DNA of 64,000 nt from NCBI GenBank assembly GCA_025024175.1, contig QCXZ01000137.1:62584911-62648910 (forward strand), written 5' to 3'. The position numbers and the translations under genes are program-made. This DNA is from Rhyzopertha dominica. Lineage: Eukaryota > Arthropoda > Insecta > Coleoptera > Bostrichidae. Under the pieces are notes generated by a model, which was not told the DNA's origin, made no database searches, and saw nothing but the letters and a program-made list of their open reading frames with translations. This document shows, in pieces, positions 1 to 12,300 of this stretch (positions are counted from its first letter, which is position 1; every line of letters begins with the position of its first letter).

Positions 1-1480
1 TGTCGTCAAAATTATAGAAAAATCACTTAATAATTGATTCAAACATTTTTATTCACTCTTCGTTCTATGCAGCTCTGGACAAATAGAAGCTGGTGTTTAA
101 CTCTTACATAAATTATTATGTAAATGCAAATGTGTAAATCCAAGACAGCTATTTAGTAGCTTAACACTTATGCAATTAATCTAGTTAGTTTTAGAAGTTA
201 TAATCGTCGTACGCTGTTCTGTAATTACGCTTCTCCTAGGCTAATAACGCTCCTGGATTTTATACTTCACCAAATAATCCCCAATAAATTTTGTACCTTT
301 TGAGCTAACTAATCCGCCAAATTGCTACAATGGTGACAATTTTATGAAGTTTTTGATTTTTTTAATATCGAAAGGCATTCTCCAGACATTTATACAATAA
401 TTTAATAACGAAATAGTGCCAAATGACAGCCGTTTAATGTTGGTATCAAAATGTCATCATGTAAATGTTTAAAGTTCACAATTATTAGTGTTTGTACTTG
501 TTCTGTATTCTACTGGTTTGTTGGATTTACTGTAGTGCAGTAATCGATTGGAATATTAACGGCATCAGTTAAAATTGGACGGTGAAACAGAATTTTAGCA
601 TTCATTTACTTCTGTAGTTAGATCTTTCACATGTACCCTTCAGAGCAACTATTTTCATTGACCATTTGTCGGTATTCATTTCGCCGACTGAGCGGTGGCA
701 TTACTACGCAATATTTATTTTTTTTGTAAAATTTCCCACCGCATACGCGCTATAATTTATTCGCATTGCGCCCGACTAGCTATCGTCCACTGGTGGCCAA
801 AGCAATGCACAAATTTAATTAATGTTGCTTTGGCACTGCGGCCTGTTATCAGTGCGGAATAATTCGAATATAAATAAAATTTAATTAAACCGAAAGCAAT
901 TCAGCCCGATGTTTCCGAATACACTGGCGATGTTTTATTACGCAGTTTGCCCGTCCATGCGGCAATGTTGCGTGCATCTGATTATTCTGGTCAATTTGGT
1001 GTACCTACTCAAACGAACAGACTATATTGTCAACATGTGTCTGTATTTTTCTGTGTTATAATAATTTGGATTGTTATTTTTTTTATATTTTTCGTATCAG
1101 TGGAATTACAGAGCTCATAAGTCCCGTTCATATTACGTTCTGATGATTTTTTATAATAATATAGTAATAATAATACTATTATATATTTAGTCCAACAGAC
1201 CAAAGTCCAGAAAAGGATGTAAAGAAAATATTACAAATTAATATATATACAACCGGTCATTACATAATTACATTAAAACAGTACCGGAAAATCTGAAAGA
1301 TTAAAATTACAGAAAATACATAAAAACAATATTATATAAATATAATAATGTGCACATCAACGATGATAATAAATGCATGACCACAACGCAACATTTTTAC
1401 ATGTGTCATTATAACTTGGATGGAAGTAATTTTGGACACTGTATAATCATGAATTAATTTAAATAAAAGTCTATTACAAC
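1..1480. other. Gene-free stretch, possible regulatory DNA at 690-990
   Basis: No coding region, RNA gene or mobile element was recognised. The block from about 690 to 990 is richer in CpG than its AT-rich surroundings. It holds two TTTAATTAA homeodomain-type sites (814..822 and 880..888). The first lies in the loop of a perfect 10-bp inverted repeat, GCCAAAGCAA (796..805) and TTGCTTTGGC (825..834). This is the look of conserved non-coding regulatory DNA, but conservation cannot be tested here. Bases 1150-1190 are TAA-rich low-complexity sequence. Confidence 0.3.
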
Positions 1481-1489
1481 ATAATTTTC

Positions 1490-2300
1490 TTTGCAGGTAC
1501 GAAGGCTGTAACCTTTGAAATCTTAATCTTTTTCGGATAAACCGCGTCTGATTTTGAAAAAAGGCCGACGTTTCGCCCGCGCTTGTACGAGGTATAATCA
1601 GGACAGGAATAAGCAGTATGAAATATAGTACAAATATAACGCGAGAAACACGTCCGAGCTGAACCAATCCCAAGGAGGAAAGAGAATGGGTGGGGACACT
1701 TGGACGGCAGAGGTGGGAGATTGTGAAGGTCGGCATAACCGTTGGGTGATTGGATACCAAATAGTGAAGATATGATAATCATCTTCGCGGTTTAGATTAT
1801 TTTGATGTTTGGAAATTTCTATATCTTCTCGGAATTTTCGGGTTGTGAAGAAGGGAACTTTCGCTAGAACTGATTTTATGCAGCGTTTGTGTTCATTAAG
1901 CCTGGTTCTAATGGATCTACTGTTATACAGATATATACGACACCCCACGAACAAATAATGCTGTAAATACCTCTAGAAGATAGAGGATTTATTTTGTCCT
2001 TCGGAGATGGAAGAATCTGTGACATTTTAGAAAGGGCTGGAATACAGTATGGATAAGTTGTTTCTTAATAATTTTGCCAATCCTGTCTGCGACACTTTGA
2101 GAAGTCGATCTATAATGTGGGGGTTCGGGAATTAACTTAGATTTGGAGTAAAGATGACCATTAATTGCAGATTGTATCTCACGATAATCATACCCTTTGT
2201 TGGCCAGACTGATACGTAAGTACAATTCACTTCGAAGTTTGCCCGGTTTAGAAATTTGCATAGCACTGTTAACAAGAGAATTTAATGAAAGTGTCATCAA
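1490..2300 (-). mobile_element. Penelope-like element remnant, GIY-YIG endonuclease end and 3' tail
   Basis: This is the 3' part of a Penelope-like retroelement, read right to left. The first block (2300..1989) carries the linker between RT and endonuclease, with the phrases IQSAINGH, ADRIGKIIKK and HTVFQPFLK that are typical of these elements. The GIY motif is at 1971..1963 and a YIG-type motif, VYIC, at 1941..1927; its glycine is replaced by cysteine. The frame then shifts to a block reading IRTRLNEHKR and later EISKHQNNLNRE (about 1840..1775), the hallmark end of the Penelope GIY-YIG domain. The tail near 1590..1560 reads GCGGGCGAAACGTCGG. The RT domain is absent, so the copy is 5'-truncated and has at least one frameshift. 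Assignment rests on family motifs recalled from knowledge, not on a search. Confidence 0.82.
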
Positions 2301-2654
2301 TATAACGAAGCCAGACTTTAGGTTTCAGGTCTTATCTCTCTAAAGCTATTTGTTCAAAGGCTTCCATGAATATATTTGTCACAACTGGTAACAATGGAAA
2401 ATACCAGAAATTTGTCAGTAGAATTGACCATCAAATGTGAAATACGTTGAAGTGAGACATTTTTCTACCAAGTCTGCGAATATATCAGGCTGATTGTCAT
2501 TTATAATAATTGAGAGGTGATCGTCATGGATTCTGGAATTGAAACTTTTGTAAACAAAAACGTGACGTCGGAACTGACCAGAATGTTCTCTGGGTCAAGG
2601 GTGAGTTCCGATAGAATATTTACAAAGTTTTTAGAACGGAAAAAGTGTGAAGAT

Positions 2655-2985
2655 ATTTTCCCTGTTTTCATCTCTCCACTATTTGGTACCCAATCACTAA
2701 ACGGCTATCCCGACTTTCACAATCTTTCACCTTTGCCATTCTCACCTCCCTCGTAACGCAAGTTACAACATTATATATCGTTTTTACTCTTTTTCCTCCT
2801 TAGGATTTGATTCAGTTTGGAAGTGATTCTCGCGTTAGGTTTGTACCGCATCCCATACTCCTTATTCCTGTCCTGATGGTGCCCCTTACAAGTGCGGGCA
2901 AAACGTCGACCCTACGTCAAAATCAGAAGCGGTTTAACCCAAAAAGACTAAGATTTCAATCTAACTCTGGCCGTGAAAGCTCACG
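2655..2985 (+). mobile_element. Penelope-like element tail, inverted relative to the copy at 1490-2300
   Basis: This stretch repeats, in opposite orientation, the 3' tail of the neighbouring Penelope-like copy. Shared landmarks in the same order are CTATTTGGTA(C/T)CCAATCA, then TTCCTCCTT(A/G)GGATT, then TTATTCCTGTCCTGAT, then GCGGGC(A/G)AAACGTCG, then a CGGTTTA(A/T)CC(C/G)AAAAAGA block. The 3' ends of the two copies point outward from a shared middle of about 350 bp. Only the tail is recognisable; the ORF from 2517 to 2756 has no recognised domain apart from its final part, which is homologous to the tail. Confidence 0.75.
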
Positions 2986-3029
2986 TTCTTACATATCTCT
3001 CATGTTAAATAAAATAATAATATGATATA

Positions 3030-5930
3030 TGTCAGAAATAACACTTCATTTGCAAAAGCATTTAAAACTATTAAACTCCTTGATGTTCTTAACAATGAAA
3101 CATTTTGTTACTTTGCGCACAAATGGGTTGAATGTGGGAAGTACTCGTAATACAGTTGAAAATCTATTATAACAACCAAGTCTTTAATTTCACTGACATT
3201 CTTAATGAAACAAATATCCAGTACAGTACAGTTTATTTAGCAAAAGTTGCATTGCATTTGCTCATATTAATAATCTGTTTATTGCACACCTCGAATTGAA
3301 GTTGTTTAATTCCGATTGGAAAATCCTACCATCCCCTGCAGAATCAATATACGTAGCAGTTTTTGAATGATCGGAATGGACATAAATGGAACAAGTTAAC
3401 TTTAAAAGTACATAATTAAAACACAATAGAAATACTCAAGATTTTAAATTAGATCATTGTGTTACACCGCTTCGTGTCAAGTAGGTACACACATGTTAGA
3501 TTTTGATCCACCATATTCAACATACTGCATACGATCAGAAAGCAAAGATCTGAATAATTATACTATTATTTCCTTTTACGTAACTTGATCGTATTAAGCA
3601 GTTTCTTATGCTTGTCGGTGAGTTTCAGCCCGGTAACAATGTATTTCAAGATTGTACAGGAAAAGGCTTTGACTCAAGTGAGATCACTCGATGTCATCGC
3701 CTACATCTGGGAGGCTGCATAGCGCCACCAGTAGCTGTATCGCCTCATCCATATCGAGGGCTTAGTACCGTATCACCTAAGGCTTTGGTAATGATCGCTC
3801 TGAAGTAAACATCCTTGGTAGTATGCGTCCATGGCAAATATATCTCGGAACCAATGGATCCTTTTCGACGCGTAGACAGTGGCGGAAGAGGCGGCATGCA
3901 GGCGATAGGGTGGTAGTGATCATGCTGGTTCCGGGGGCTCTCAGTGACGGGCCAGTTGCTGGTGGTAAGGGTCAGGTATATTCTTTTTGGTCGCGAGTGA
4001 AGGGGTGTGCCGGTATTTGGCATTTTCAGGGTAGAGGGGATCTCAAAGGTACACCCTGGGGGTCACCGGGAACGTGTAGGGCGCGGGGGAACCATTATAG
4101 TCTAAGCGTTCCCATTATCTATAAGCCATATGTACAATTAAATGCCTTTATTGTAAGTTTAAGTCCTCGTAGTCGTTGCCTTGTTCTTAGGCAGTATGTT
4201 TCAGTTCCCAAAAATCTTTAGGGTCAGCCGTTGCATCCCTGTTAGGTAAAACTCAACGACATGCACGGGTCATCCAGGCTAAGGTTAAGTGAGGATTGCC
4301 AGGATTGGCCGAATGCGGCGGTAACCTCGAAAAGCTCACGCAGGATTCGGGAACTGAACTGGAAGATACGGTCTTCGGCTTCCAACGAAGCATATTCATT
4401 TATTTATATTTATTTGTTATTTGTCGTCATTCTTAATATTTTGTAATAAATCTATGTATTGAACGTTTCTCTTATTATTTCTCTAACACTTATTGCTAGC
4501 GCTATATCCCTTATCGCGTACTTCTTTTAATTAATTGACTTTAAATCACCGATTTCGTCTTTTAAGCTGTTCACTGTAGGGATGATGTCACACTTGGTAC
4601 AGTAGAAATGGATTATTCTACTATTCGATCGTACTCAACCAATCTCTTCACGCAACAATCCCGAACATTTAATGTGCCAATGGGGATCATTCTTGTCACA
4701 TGTAACAAATTCATTAGTTCTTACTTTTACGCTACAAACACTACACTGACATTTTGACTTTAAAATTCTGAACAAGAGATGGCAGACCCCACTTGTGGGG
4801 TATCGTTGCATTCAGAAAAATGAGATCTCCTGATTTTGTTGAAAAAAAAGATGGGGCCTTTGAAGACGCCATATCTAAAAATGAATGTGTAAGTTAACCG
4901 AAAAACTACATCAAATAATAACCTTTTGTTCAAAACATGTCAGTATTCTTTATTAAATTTCTTATACAGACACTTTTTATTTATCGAGTATAAAAAATAA
5001 AGCCTCTCGAACCATTTCAATTGTAGGTGAATTACTCTTATACCTACAGATCTATTCAAATAATAGCCCAACTAGCATAGTTAATTTACGTCCAAACATC
5101 GTTTATTAATACGATGAGGAACCTACTAAACAATTTAGCCAGCGACACAGGGAAATTATCATTTGACACCCGATGACGTATGCACCGTCAGCCGGAATCG
5201 AATGAACCGATATTTATATCCCGTTTAGTTCGAACCGGAAGTATTCTAAACAAGTGCCATGTAAATTTACGGCCGGTCGGGCAAAAATCTATTTCCCCCG
5301 GGCGGGGATAAAGCACTCGAAACGGATGAATTGAGAAAATCAAATACGTAGTTCTGAAAACCCGAGTGTATATTTATGAGGGGATTGTTCGGTGTGAACG
5401 TACGTTTCGCCTTAAAATCACTTAAAATATTACGAAGAACAAGATAATAAACCATCGATAGTGTTTAAGAATGCCAGCTTTGTGGGGTGTACGAGTACAG
5501 ATGATATTGGGTTCGGTCAATACGGTTATGGGGGTAGTTTAAGTTTAAATTCTTTTTTTCAGTGTTTTGTTCTGACAGCTGTCACTGTTCGATAGCGTCC
5601 CTTTTGACAATTGACACATATCAAGCAGAAGGTCTAAAATTTATTAAAATGAGTCCGATATCCCTCAAGAATCGTATAAACATAACTAAAATTAATTACG
5701 AAAATTACATTTCACAAAATTGTAGATATTTTCGGTCGTTATAATCGTTTAATACAGGCTGGAGTAAGAATTAGAAAAAAAACCGCTGCAAATTGAATCA
5801 GTACTTCCACATCCAATTGTCCAAATTACATTTACGCTTTTATTTGTTATACTATACGATCAGTAATCAGGTTTTAAGCATTTTTTCTCTCTACACATTT
5901 TTTCTAAGACAAACAGTCCTCGTGATATTA
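3030..5930. other. Gene-free stretch with a GC-richer island at 3600-4440
   Basis: No gene was recognised. From about 3600 to 4440 base composition is much richer in G and C than its flanks. That part has a 132-codon open frame on the + strand (3823..4221) and a 92-codon frame on the - strand (4023..3745). Neither shows a known domain, and the run ends in A/T-rich sequence with AATAAA near 4446. It could be an unrecognised repeat or a non-coding exon. The stretch at 5160-5300 is also CpG-richer than average. Confidence 0.3.
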
Positions 5931-5937
5931 GCAAAAA

Positions 5938-7255
5938 TATATAAATTTTAAAATCGGTTTTTTTCCAAATAACTCGATAATTATTAACTTAACAAAAAAA
6001 TTACAAGAGTGCTTTCTGATCAGATTTCCTATATAATACCAAAATTTAAAGAAAATCGTACGAGCAGGGTCCAAAATAGGTTTTTTGGAAATATTTCGAA
6101 ATTTTGGATTAATTTTCTAAGACACTTTTTGTGAGAAATTCTATTTCCTATCTCATGGTATTTTCATTTTTTTAATATATATTAAATATATTCGGAGATA
6201 TTTAGAAAAAAACCGTTTTCTGAACAGTTTGCTGCATCGAAAATTTATAAGAACGAATAATACTCGCAGTTATACTACTAATCACATACTAAAACGAAAA
6301 AAAAATAAAAATATGCAAAAAGGGTAGTTACCCTCCAATTTCACCCCCTTTCCGATACCCTACTTACCCCACAAACAAGAGGTCGCTTTGGGTAGTTGCG
6401 ATTTATGCGTTTGCCAAATTTCAAGTTCATATATTAAGTATTTCGGAAGTTATCGTGTCGACAAACAAAACCACAGACACACAGAGAGACAGACACACGG
6501 ACACACACATAGACAAGAAAATTTTTTTGCTAAAATTTTGTTTTTTACGTTTTCGACCATTTTAAAGCGAATGAGCAAATAAAAATTTTTGAAAATTTTT
6601 TTCGCGATACAATACCCACCCGTTGGATATGGAAGTAATAAATAAATTCTTGAAATTGTTTTTTTACAAATAACGTAACAAAATAATTGCAATAGTGCTT
6701 TCCGATCAGAAATTTGATTTTCTATGTAATACTAAAATTTTAAAAAATCATATTGACAGGGTCCAAATACGTTTTTTGGAAATATTTCCAAAATGTCAAA
6801 ATTTTGGTATTTGTTTCAAACACTTTTTGTGAGAAATTTTATTTCCTATCTGATGGTATTTTAATTTTTTGAATATATTAAGTATTTTCGGAGATATTTA
6901 GGAAAAACAGTTTTCTGCATCGAAAATTTATAGGGACGAATAATATTACTAATCACATAGGTACTAAAACTAAAAAAAAATACAAATTTGCAAAAAAACC
7001 TAGTTACTCAACAATTTCACCTCCTTCCCGATACCCTACTTACCCCAAAAACAATAGGTGGTTTTGGGTAGTTCAGATTTATATGTATGCCTTTCAAGTT
7101 CATATGTTAAGACACACAGATAAGAATTTTTTGCCTAAATTTTGTTTTTTTTTACATTTTTGACCATTTTAAAGCGATTGTGCAATTAAAAATTATTGAA
7201 TATTTATTTTCGCGATACAGTACCTCGCATTTGTTAGATGTGGAAGTAATAAGTC
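5938..7255. repeat. Tandem duplication of a 610-700 bp repeat unit
   Basis: Two diverged copies of one unit lie head to tail. Unit 1 runs from about 5938 to 6643 and unit 2 from about 6644 to 7255. Both contain, in the same order, CTTTC(T/C)GATCAGA, CAGGGTCCAAA, TTTTTTGGAAATATTTC, GTGAGAAATT(C/T)TATTTCCTATCT, GCATCGAAAATTTATA, a CCGATACCCTACTTACCCC block, a TTGCGATTTATGCG-like block and GCGATACA(A/G)TACC...GGAAGTAATAA. Unit 1 also keeps a purine-pyrimidine ACAGACACAC-rich stretch (6468..6505) that is mostly lost in unit 2. No coding content was recognised. The unit resembles a non-coding repeat dispersed in insect genomes; its class is unknown to me. Confidence 0.85.
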
Positions 7256-7284
7256 AACTGCCTTCGTATAAGATATAAAAACAT

Positions 7285-7760
7285 CTGCGTACATTTATCC
7301 CGGCCGTTCAACTGAAATTATTGCTTCTGTACGGGAAAGAATTGAAGAAGATCAACATTTGTCAATTTAGCAGCGTTTACAACAAGTGGGCTTATCTGCA
7401 ACCACCACTTGCAGAATTTTGCGTAACGATTTGGCTCTTAATTCTCGCAGGGATCAGTTGGTGCAAGAATTGGAAACAAAGATCATCTCAGACGAGGCTT
7501 ATTTCCATTTGAACGTGTAAGTAAATAAACAAAATTTTCGTATTTGGCTATTGGAAAATCAACGGCAATCTGTTAAGAAGAACTATTAAGCGCGCATTTT
7601 GGTCTGACGGTATAGATGCGCCATTTCTCTTCGAAGATGCAGCTGGAAATGCCCTTACCGGCAACGGATTGCGATATCTTGACATGTTAACGACCTTTTT
7701 TTGGAGTTAATTGTTAGTGGTATAGATATTGATGAACATGCCACACAATTTATTGCGAAT
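7285..7760 (+). pseudogene. Decayed Tc1/mariner-IS630-type transposase
   Basis: Translation of the + strand gives pieces of a mariner-like DDE transposase common in insects. An N-terminal helix-turn-helix-like portion near 7297..7450 reads IIASVRERIEEDQ and later CRILRNDL. The catalytic block SDEAYFHLN starts at 7488, with its first aspartate at 7491..7493. After an in-frame stop come VNKQNFRIW and ENQRQSV. The C-terminal half is not convincingly present. Stops and frame changes make it a dead fragment. It begins just past the end of the tandem repeat at 7255 and is followed by an opposite-facing non-LTR remnant. Confidence 0.75.
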
Positions 7761-7959
7761 GAAATTCCAGGGAATAAATTCTCACGAAATTTTAATGCAA
7801 TTTATCCGAACTTAAACGTGCAATAATTCTAGTGGTGCCAAAACTTACGAAATGGCGAAGTTCAATGACCATTTAAAAAAATGGCAGCTGTTCTTCCACT
7901 TAACCGAAAGAGAAAAAAACGGAACAATTTTTTGCTTATACTGATGTACACAGTATATC

Positions 7960-8793
7960 TTAAAATCTAATTTTTTAATTTAAAATCGATGAAGTTTTAT
8001 TTAAAATCACTTTATGATATAAAAAGGCAGCATGTAGTCTTCTATGTAATCTCATATCCAACCAGGGTATTAACTTGTTTTTGTGATTAAAATAGTGTAC
8101 TTTGGTTAACCCATAAATTAAGCGTAAGCAATAATTTTGAACGGCTTGAATTCTCCTGCAATCGGCACAATCCAAGCAAGGCCTGTATAAACTATCAGCA
8201 AAATTAAACGTGTTGTAAATTTACTAGGTGACGGATATTATAAATAATTGGAAGATTAACGCAATTTATTATCGATCAATAACACCAGAGTTTTTGCACA
8301 GCAACAATGACTAAATTTTGAACGCTTACCTCAATATGTAAGTTCGTTATTAATTCAATGTGCCAGGGGGAAGCAGGAGACATACAAAATACAATAACTT
8401 TAGACTTCGATGGATTTAAGGACAAAGAACGGTCTATATGTATTCATAGTATTATTTCTACCTGAATAAAAAACAACTTGAGTTTCATTTGCATAAAAGT
8501 GACATTCACCACGCCGAATGACACATGCAAGAACAAATGTATTTGAGGTAAAAATCAAAGGACCCAGAATGGATCCTTGTGGAACACTACAAGGATTCAC
8601 CGATTTTAACAATCTGAACCCTATACGACAGATAGCTTCTAAACAATTTCAATGCATCGACCCCTATGCCAAGATGGTGTACGATAGCCACAAGTAAACA
8701 ATGGTTATAAAATTTGTCATTAAATGTCAATAAACAGATGATGAATTTTGATTCAAAATGCGTGTTTAGTTTGAATTGGAAAAAGAAACACAA
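7960..8793 (-). pseudogene. Decayed non-LTR retrotransposon reverse transcriptase
   Basis: Three blocks on the - strand follow the order of a CR1/jockey-like non-LTR reverse transcriptase. Block one (8793..8587) contains HHLGIGVDALKLFRSYLSYR, matching the family's G(I)xGxALxxFxSYLxxR region. Block two, in another frame (8612..8400), has SVPQGSILGP at 8588..8559 followed by CHFYANETQ. There the catalytic YADD box (8495..8484) is changed to YANE, losing an aspartate needed for polymerisation. Block three (8175..7975) reads RRIQAVQNYCLRLIYGL, the conserved region downstream of the RT. Frameshifts separate the blocks and no endonuclease domain is seen. The exact clade is not resolved. Confidence 0.85.
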
Positions 8794-8902
8794 ACTTAAG
8801 AGACTCCGTATTATAGCTGTGATATTTCATAACTTGCCATAACATACGTGAAAAAATGTAGATTCTATAAAATCGAGTTATTATGTAGCGATTTTTATTA
8901 AT

Positions 8903-9334
8903 TTATTTTGATCGTCGGGTAAAAAGGTCCTTAATGAGAAATAACAGATCTACCGCCACTACCTTACATACGTTATCAAGTCTTGCAACATCGTATCCCA
9001 AATGATTCACCCTACGGAAACAGAGATCGCCAGCTAGACAGGTTGGATTATGAAAAACAAGCGGGATTCTGTGTAACTTAATTCCCTGCAGCACGTGCGT
9101 TGTATGATCTTGCCGATGACGTCAGAAGGGGTAGTACAGTTCACCGACCCGATATGCACCCCCTTTCAACATGGGATTCGTGCCCAGAGATGCAGCGAGG
9201 TTATCAAAATGGGGTGGCGTAGATCCGCTTCTTTTGGAGGGGACGTCGAACTTTTTTCCATTGCGACTGGGATTTGCGAGTTTGGGATGCGAAGTGTTTT
9301 GGGGTTTATAGAAATAATGTTGTGACTGGGGCAT
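8903..9334 (-). pseudogene. Unrecognised open frame of about 144 codons with one stop
   Basis: A single frame on the - strand runs from 9334 to 8903, interrupted only by TGA at 9124..9122. The composition is balanced and CpG-richer than the flanks, and the reading looks protein-like in both halves, for example PPHFDNLAASLGTNPMLKG and FRRVNHLGYDVARLDNV. I do not recognise the family. The opposite strand of the same stretch also stays open for 76 codons (9095..9325), so the true sense strand is uncertain. Its position next to an RT remnant makes a repeat origin more likely than a host gene. Confidence 0.35.
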
Positions 9335-9339
9335 TAGAG

Positions 9340-12300
9340 ATGTTGATTATGGGGCGTTATACATTACAGGATTTTTATTTTTCTGCTAACTTTTGAACAT
9401 CATACGTAAAGCTGACTATGGGAAGACACTAACTTGCTTTTCAAGTAAACTTTAGCTTATTTTAATATTTCAATCTAAAACCAGAGAAAATCTCAGTACG
9501 CATCAATGTCAAAAGAGTAACTTCTACTGAGTTACAGCGGATGTAAATTATTAAATTCCTTGTAGTGACTAATACATTTTCTTTGTTGTCCTAATAAATG
9601 AAGATGGGGAAAAAACTATTACAGTGATTACGTACAGCATTAAAATCCATGATGCAAAACAGCTAAAGAAAAACCTAAAAAGTGATTGAAAATGTTTTAA
9701 AGCCATTCTCAAATCTGGCCTTTTTTAAGCCAATAAGTATGTGTTTTTGCCTGTTAAGTATTCTGTGCGCCTTTTTTGGTCCAGCTAGAATCGTTTTGAA
9801 TCCTTTCGTAGATAAAGTTTCCTATAGATACACCTCATGTGGTATGAACAGTTTTAATATATAAATGAAAACTGGAACAGCAACTATATTTTGATTTTTT
9901 TATTAAACCAATTTGTAACACTACTACAAGATTCTTTTAAAAGCAGCGCATGTAAGCGGGCTGTTGAAAAAATCTATGGAATAACGATAGAACGAGTTAT
10001 TTTTTATTGCAGAATAGAAAAAAAATTACTAGATCTCGTTAACTGATGAGCTTTCAAAGTTTTTTTTAAAGGACGCTAATTAGGAAACTATTGCTAAATA
10101 TGAGTTGTAGTTATCGACATTAAGTATTCTGATCCACAGTTCCAGATCTTTGCTTAATGACAGGTCCAGCGCTATTTGTTTTGCAGGAAACCCAAGAAGG
10201 TTTTCCAAAGCGTAGCCAGCACGATATCAGAACCTACTCGAGTGGGTCTTATGGAAATCTAGAAACACCTGCATCCTGTCGAGAATACAGCCACCGGGGG
10301 CGAACTCCGCCGTTGGAATATTTTCGTGCTAGTTTCTCGCGCACATGTGAGAACTTCTGATATCAAATTTACTGGAAACAAAATATTCAAATTGAAGTGG
10401 AGACATAAACTGGTAACGCTGTAGGGTCTAACCGCTTGCTGCATGAATATAAATGTCGAAGTTGGGAAAATATTAAACTGGAGATACACCCGAATTACTA
10501 GGAGGCCGCCACCCTTTTATATTTAGTACATACCTACGGGGTACGGGCCAGTTGTGGAATATCGACCCGACGTACTGTATTGATATATAAAGTCATCAAA
10601 GGCCGTGAAAGCCTCCAGATAAAAGAGATAAGGGTTTGACAGTTTCGGTACAGCTCCGAGCTAAAACGCTCGTTTGGAAATCGATTACATCGTGGCAAAA
10701 TATGTATGTATTTAGTGATAGTTTATCAGCGATAACGCTGCATTGCTTATTTGAGTTCATAGAGGTTATTGAAAAATACGTAACAGTGCTTGCTTGCATG
10801 GGAAGTTCTGCATTATTTATTAGTAGACTAATTGTAGTAGGTATTGAGTAGTATGAAACAATACAATAGAAATCAAATGCTACTACAATATTTTCAAATT
10901 TTTCTATACTGGGTCTGCCACCTAAAACTCCCTAGGCTTGTATTTTCTTTATTTTTTTTAGGTAAAACACCTTCAAGCTTCAATTTGTGTCAGTACCATG
11001 TATGCTTTATTTTTACTCCTTCTTAATGAATAACAAGAAAAACTAGTCGTCGTCATATTCTGTTAATAGAGTTGTTCAGAACTTTTTGTATTGGTTTTAA
11101 CAGCTTATTGTGGTAGAAATTATGCATACATACTCGCTGCACAGAAAATCCCAAATTTATCAGTAACTATTAAATAAATCAAGTACAAGGTTCATTCTAA
11201 AGTGAGGGGCTGGAAAATGATACCCTGCCATGAGGCTAGTGCCTGAAGTAGAAAATTAAATTAGTATAAATATAGCACTTCAACGAATTCTGATAAATTG
11301 ACCCTCATTGTTGCATTAAATAAGCTGGGAAGCAACTGTTGTATGTTTTAATGTCTTAAAATTAAATATATTTATGTTTCCAGCACAGATTACTTACACA
11401 TCCTGTGAACTTCTACGTCACATGCCTATCCTCGTTGCGAGGGGGCGTTTTCTAGCCTCTGCATGGCACGCATACTTTATAATAGAATAATTTAAAATCT
11501 ATTTGATACAACGCAAATTAGGAAAAAGGACCGGTTACGTACCTAAATATATTCTAACGAACACCAGTTATTATTACTTAATACCAAGCAATTTAAAAAA
11601 ATCTAAACTGCGAGTACTGACATGCAAATAGCACCGTCCTATCCTTTTCTCGCATTAAACTTTTCTTAGTTGAAATTTTCGTATTTACCGAATTGCTGTC
11701 ATGTAAATGTCATATGTGTAGAACAGACAAAAATGTTTTTGGTATTNCTTTTTGTTAATTTGTATTAAAAATGTATATTAAAACAACAGTTATTAAACTT
11801 TGACAAAGCCAAAACTTAATTGATACGATCTTTTTAAATATCGTTCAAAATCTCATTTTGTATGTTTCTATTGACATATATAAAAAGCAATTAAGAGGTA
11901 AACGTCAGAGCATTAAGAAGCAAATTCACCAGAAGTGCCAGAATATTATTAAATTTTCAAGATTCAATTCAAGCTGTACACGAACCAAAACAATTGGAAG
12001 ACCTAAAATCACTTATACGGAAGCTGTCGAATCAACAAAATATTGAAAAATCTTTATTTTCTTAAAACGAGTCCCAAAAAACTAAAAAAACTAAGAGGTG
12101 CAGCAGATATTATTAAGAAAGCATCGGAATCACGGGAGGCATGAATGTTAGTTCTGAAGTTACCTAATGTTTGACCGCTGTTTATAATCATCATATGAAG
12201 AAGACAACAATGGGCGGTATAAGGACTTCGTTAACCTCAAACTAATATTTAAAACGAAAAGATCTACAGAAAATTCTGTAAGTAGTTATAAATTCATGTG

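Noticed and set aside
6388..6692. Open frames on both strands with repeated His/Thr/Arg or Cys/Val/Leu patterns
   Set aside because: They are translations of the ACAGACACAC-rich low-complexity stretch inside the tandem repeat.
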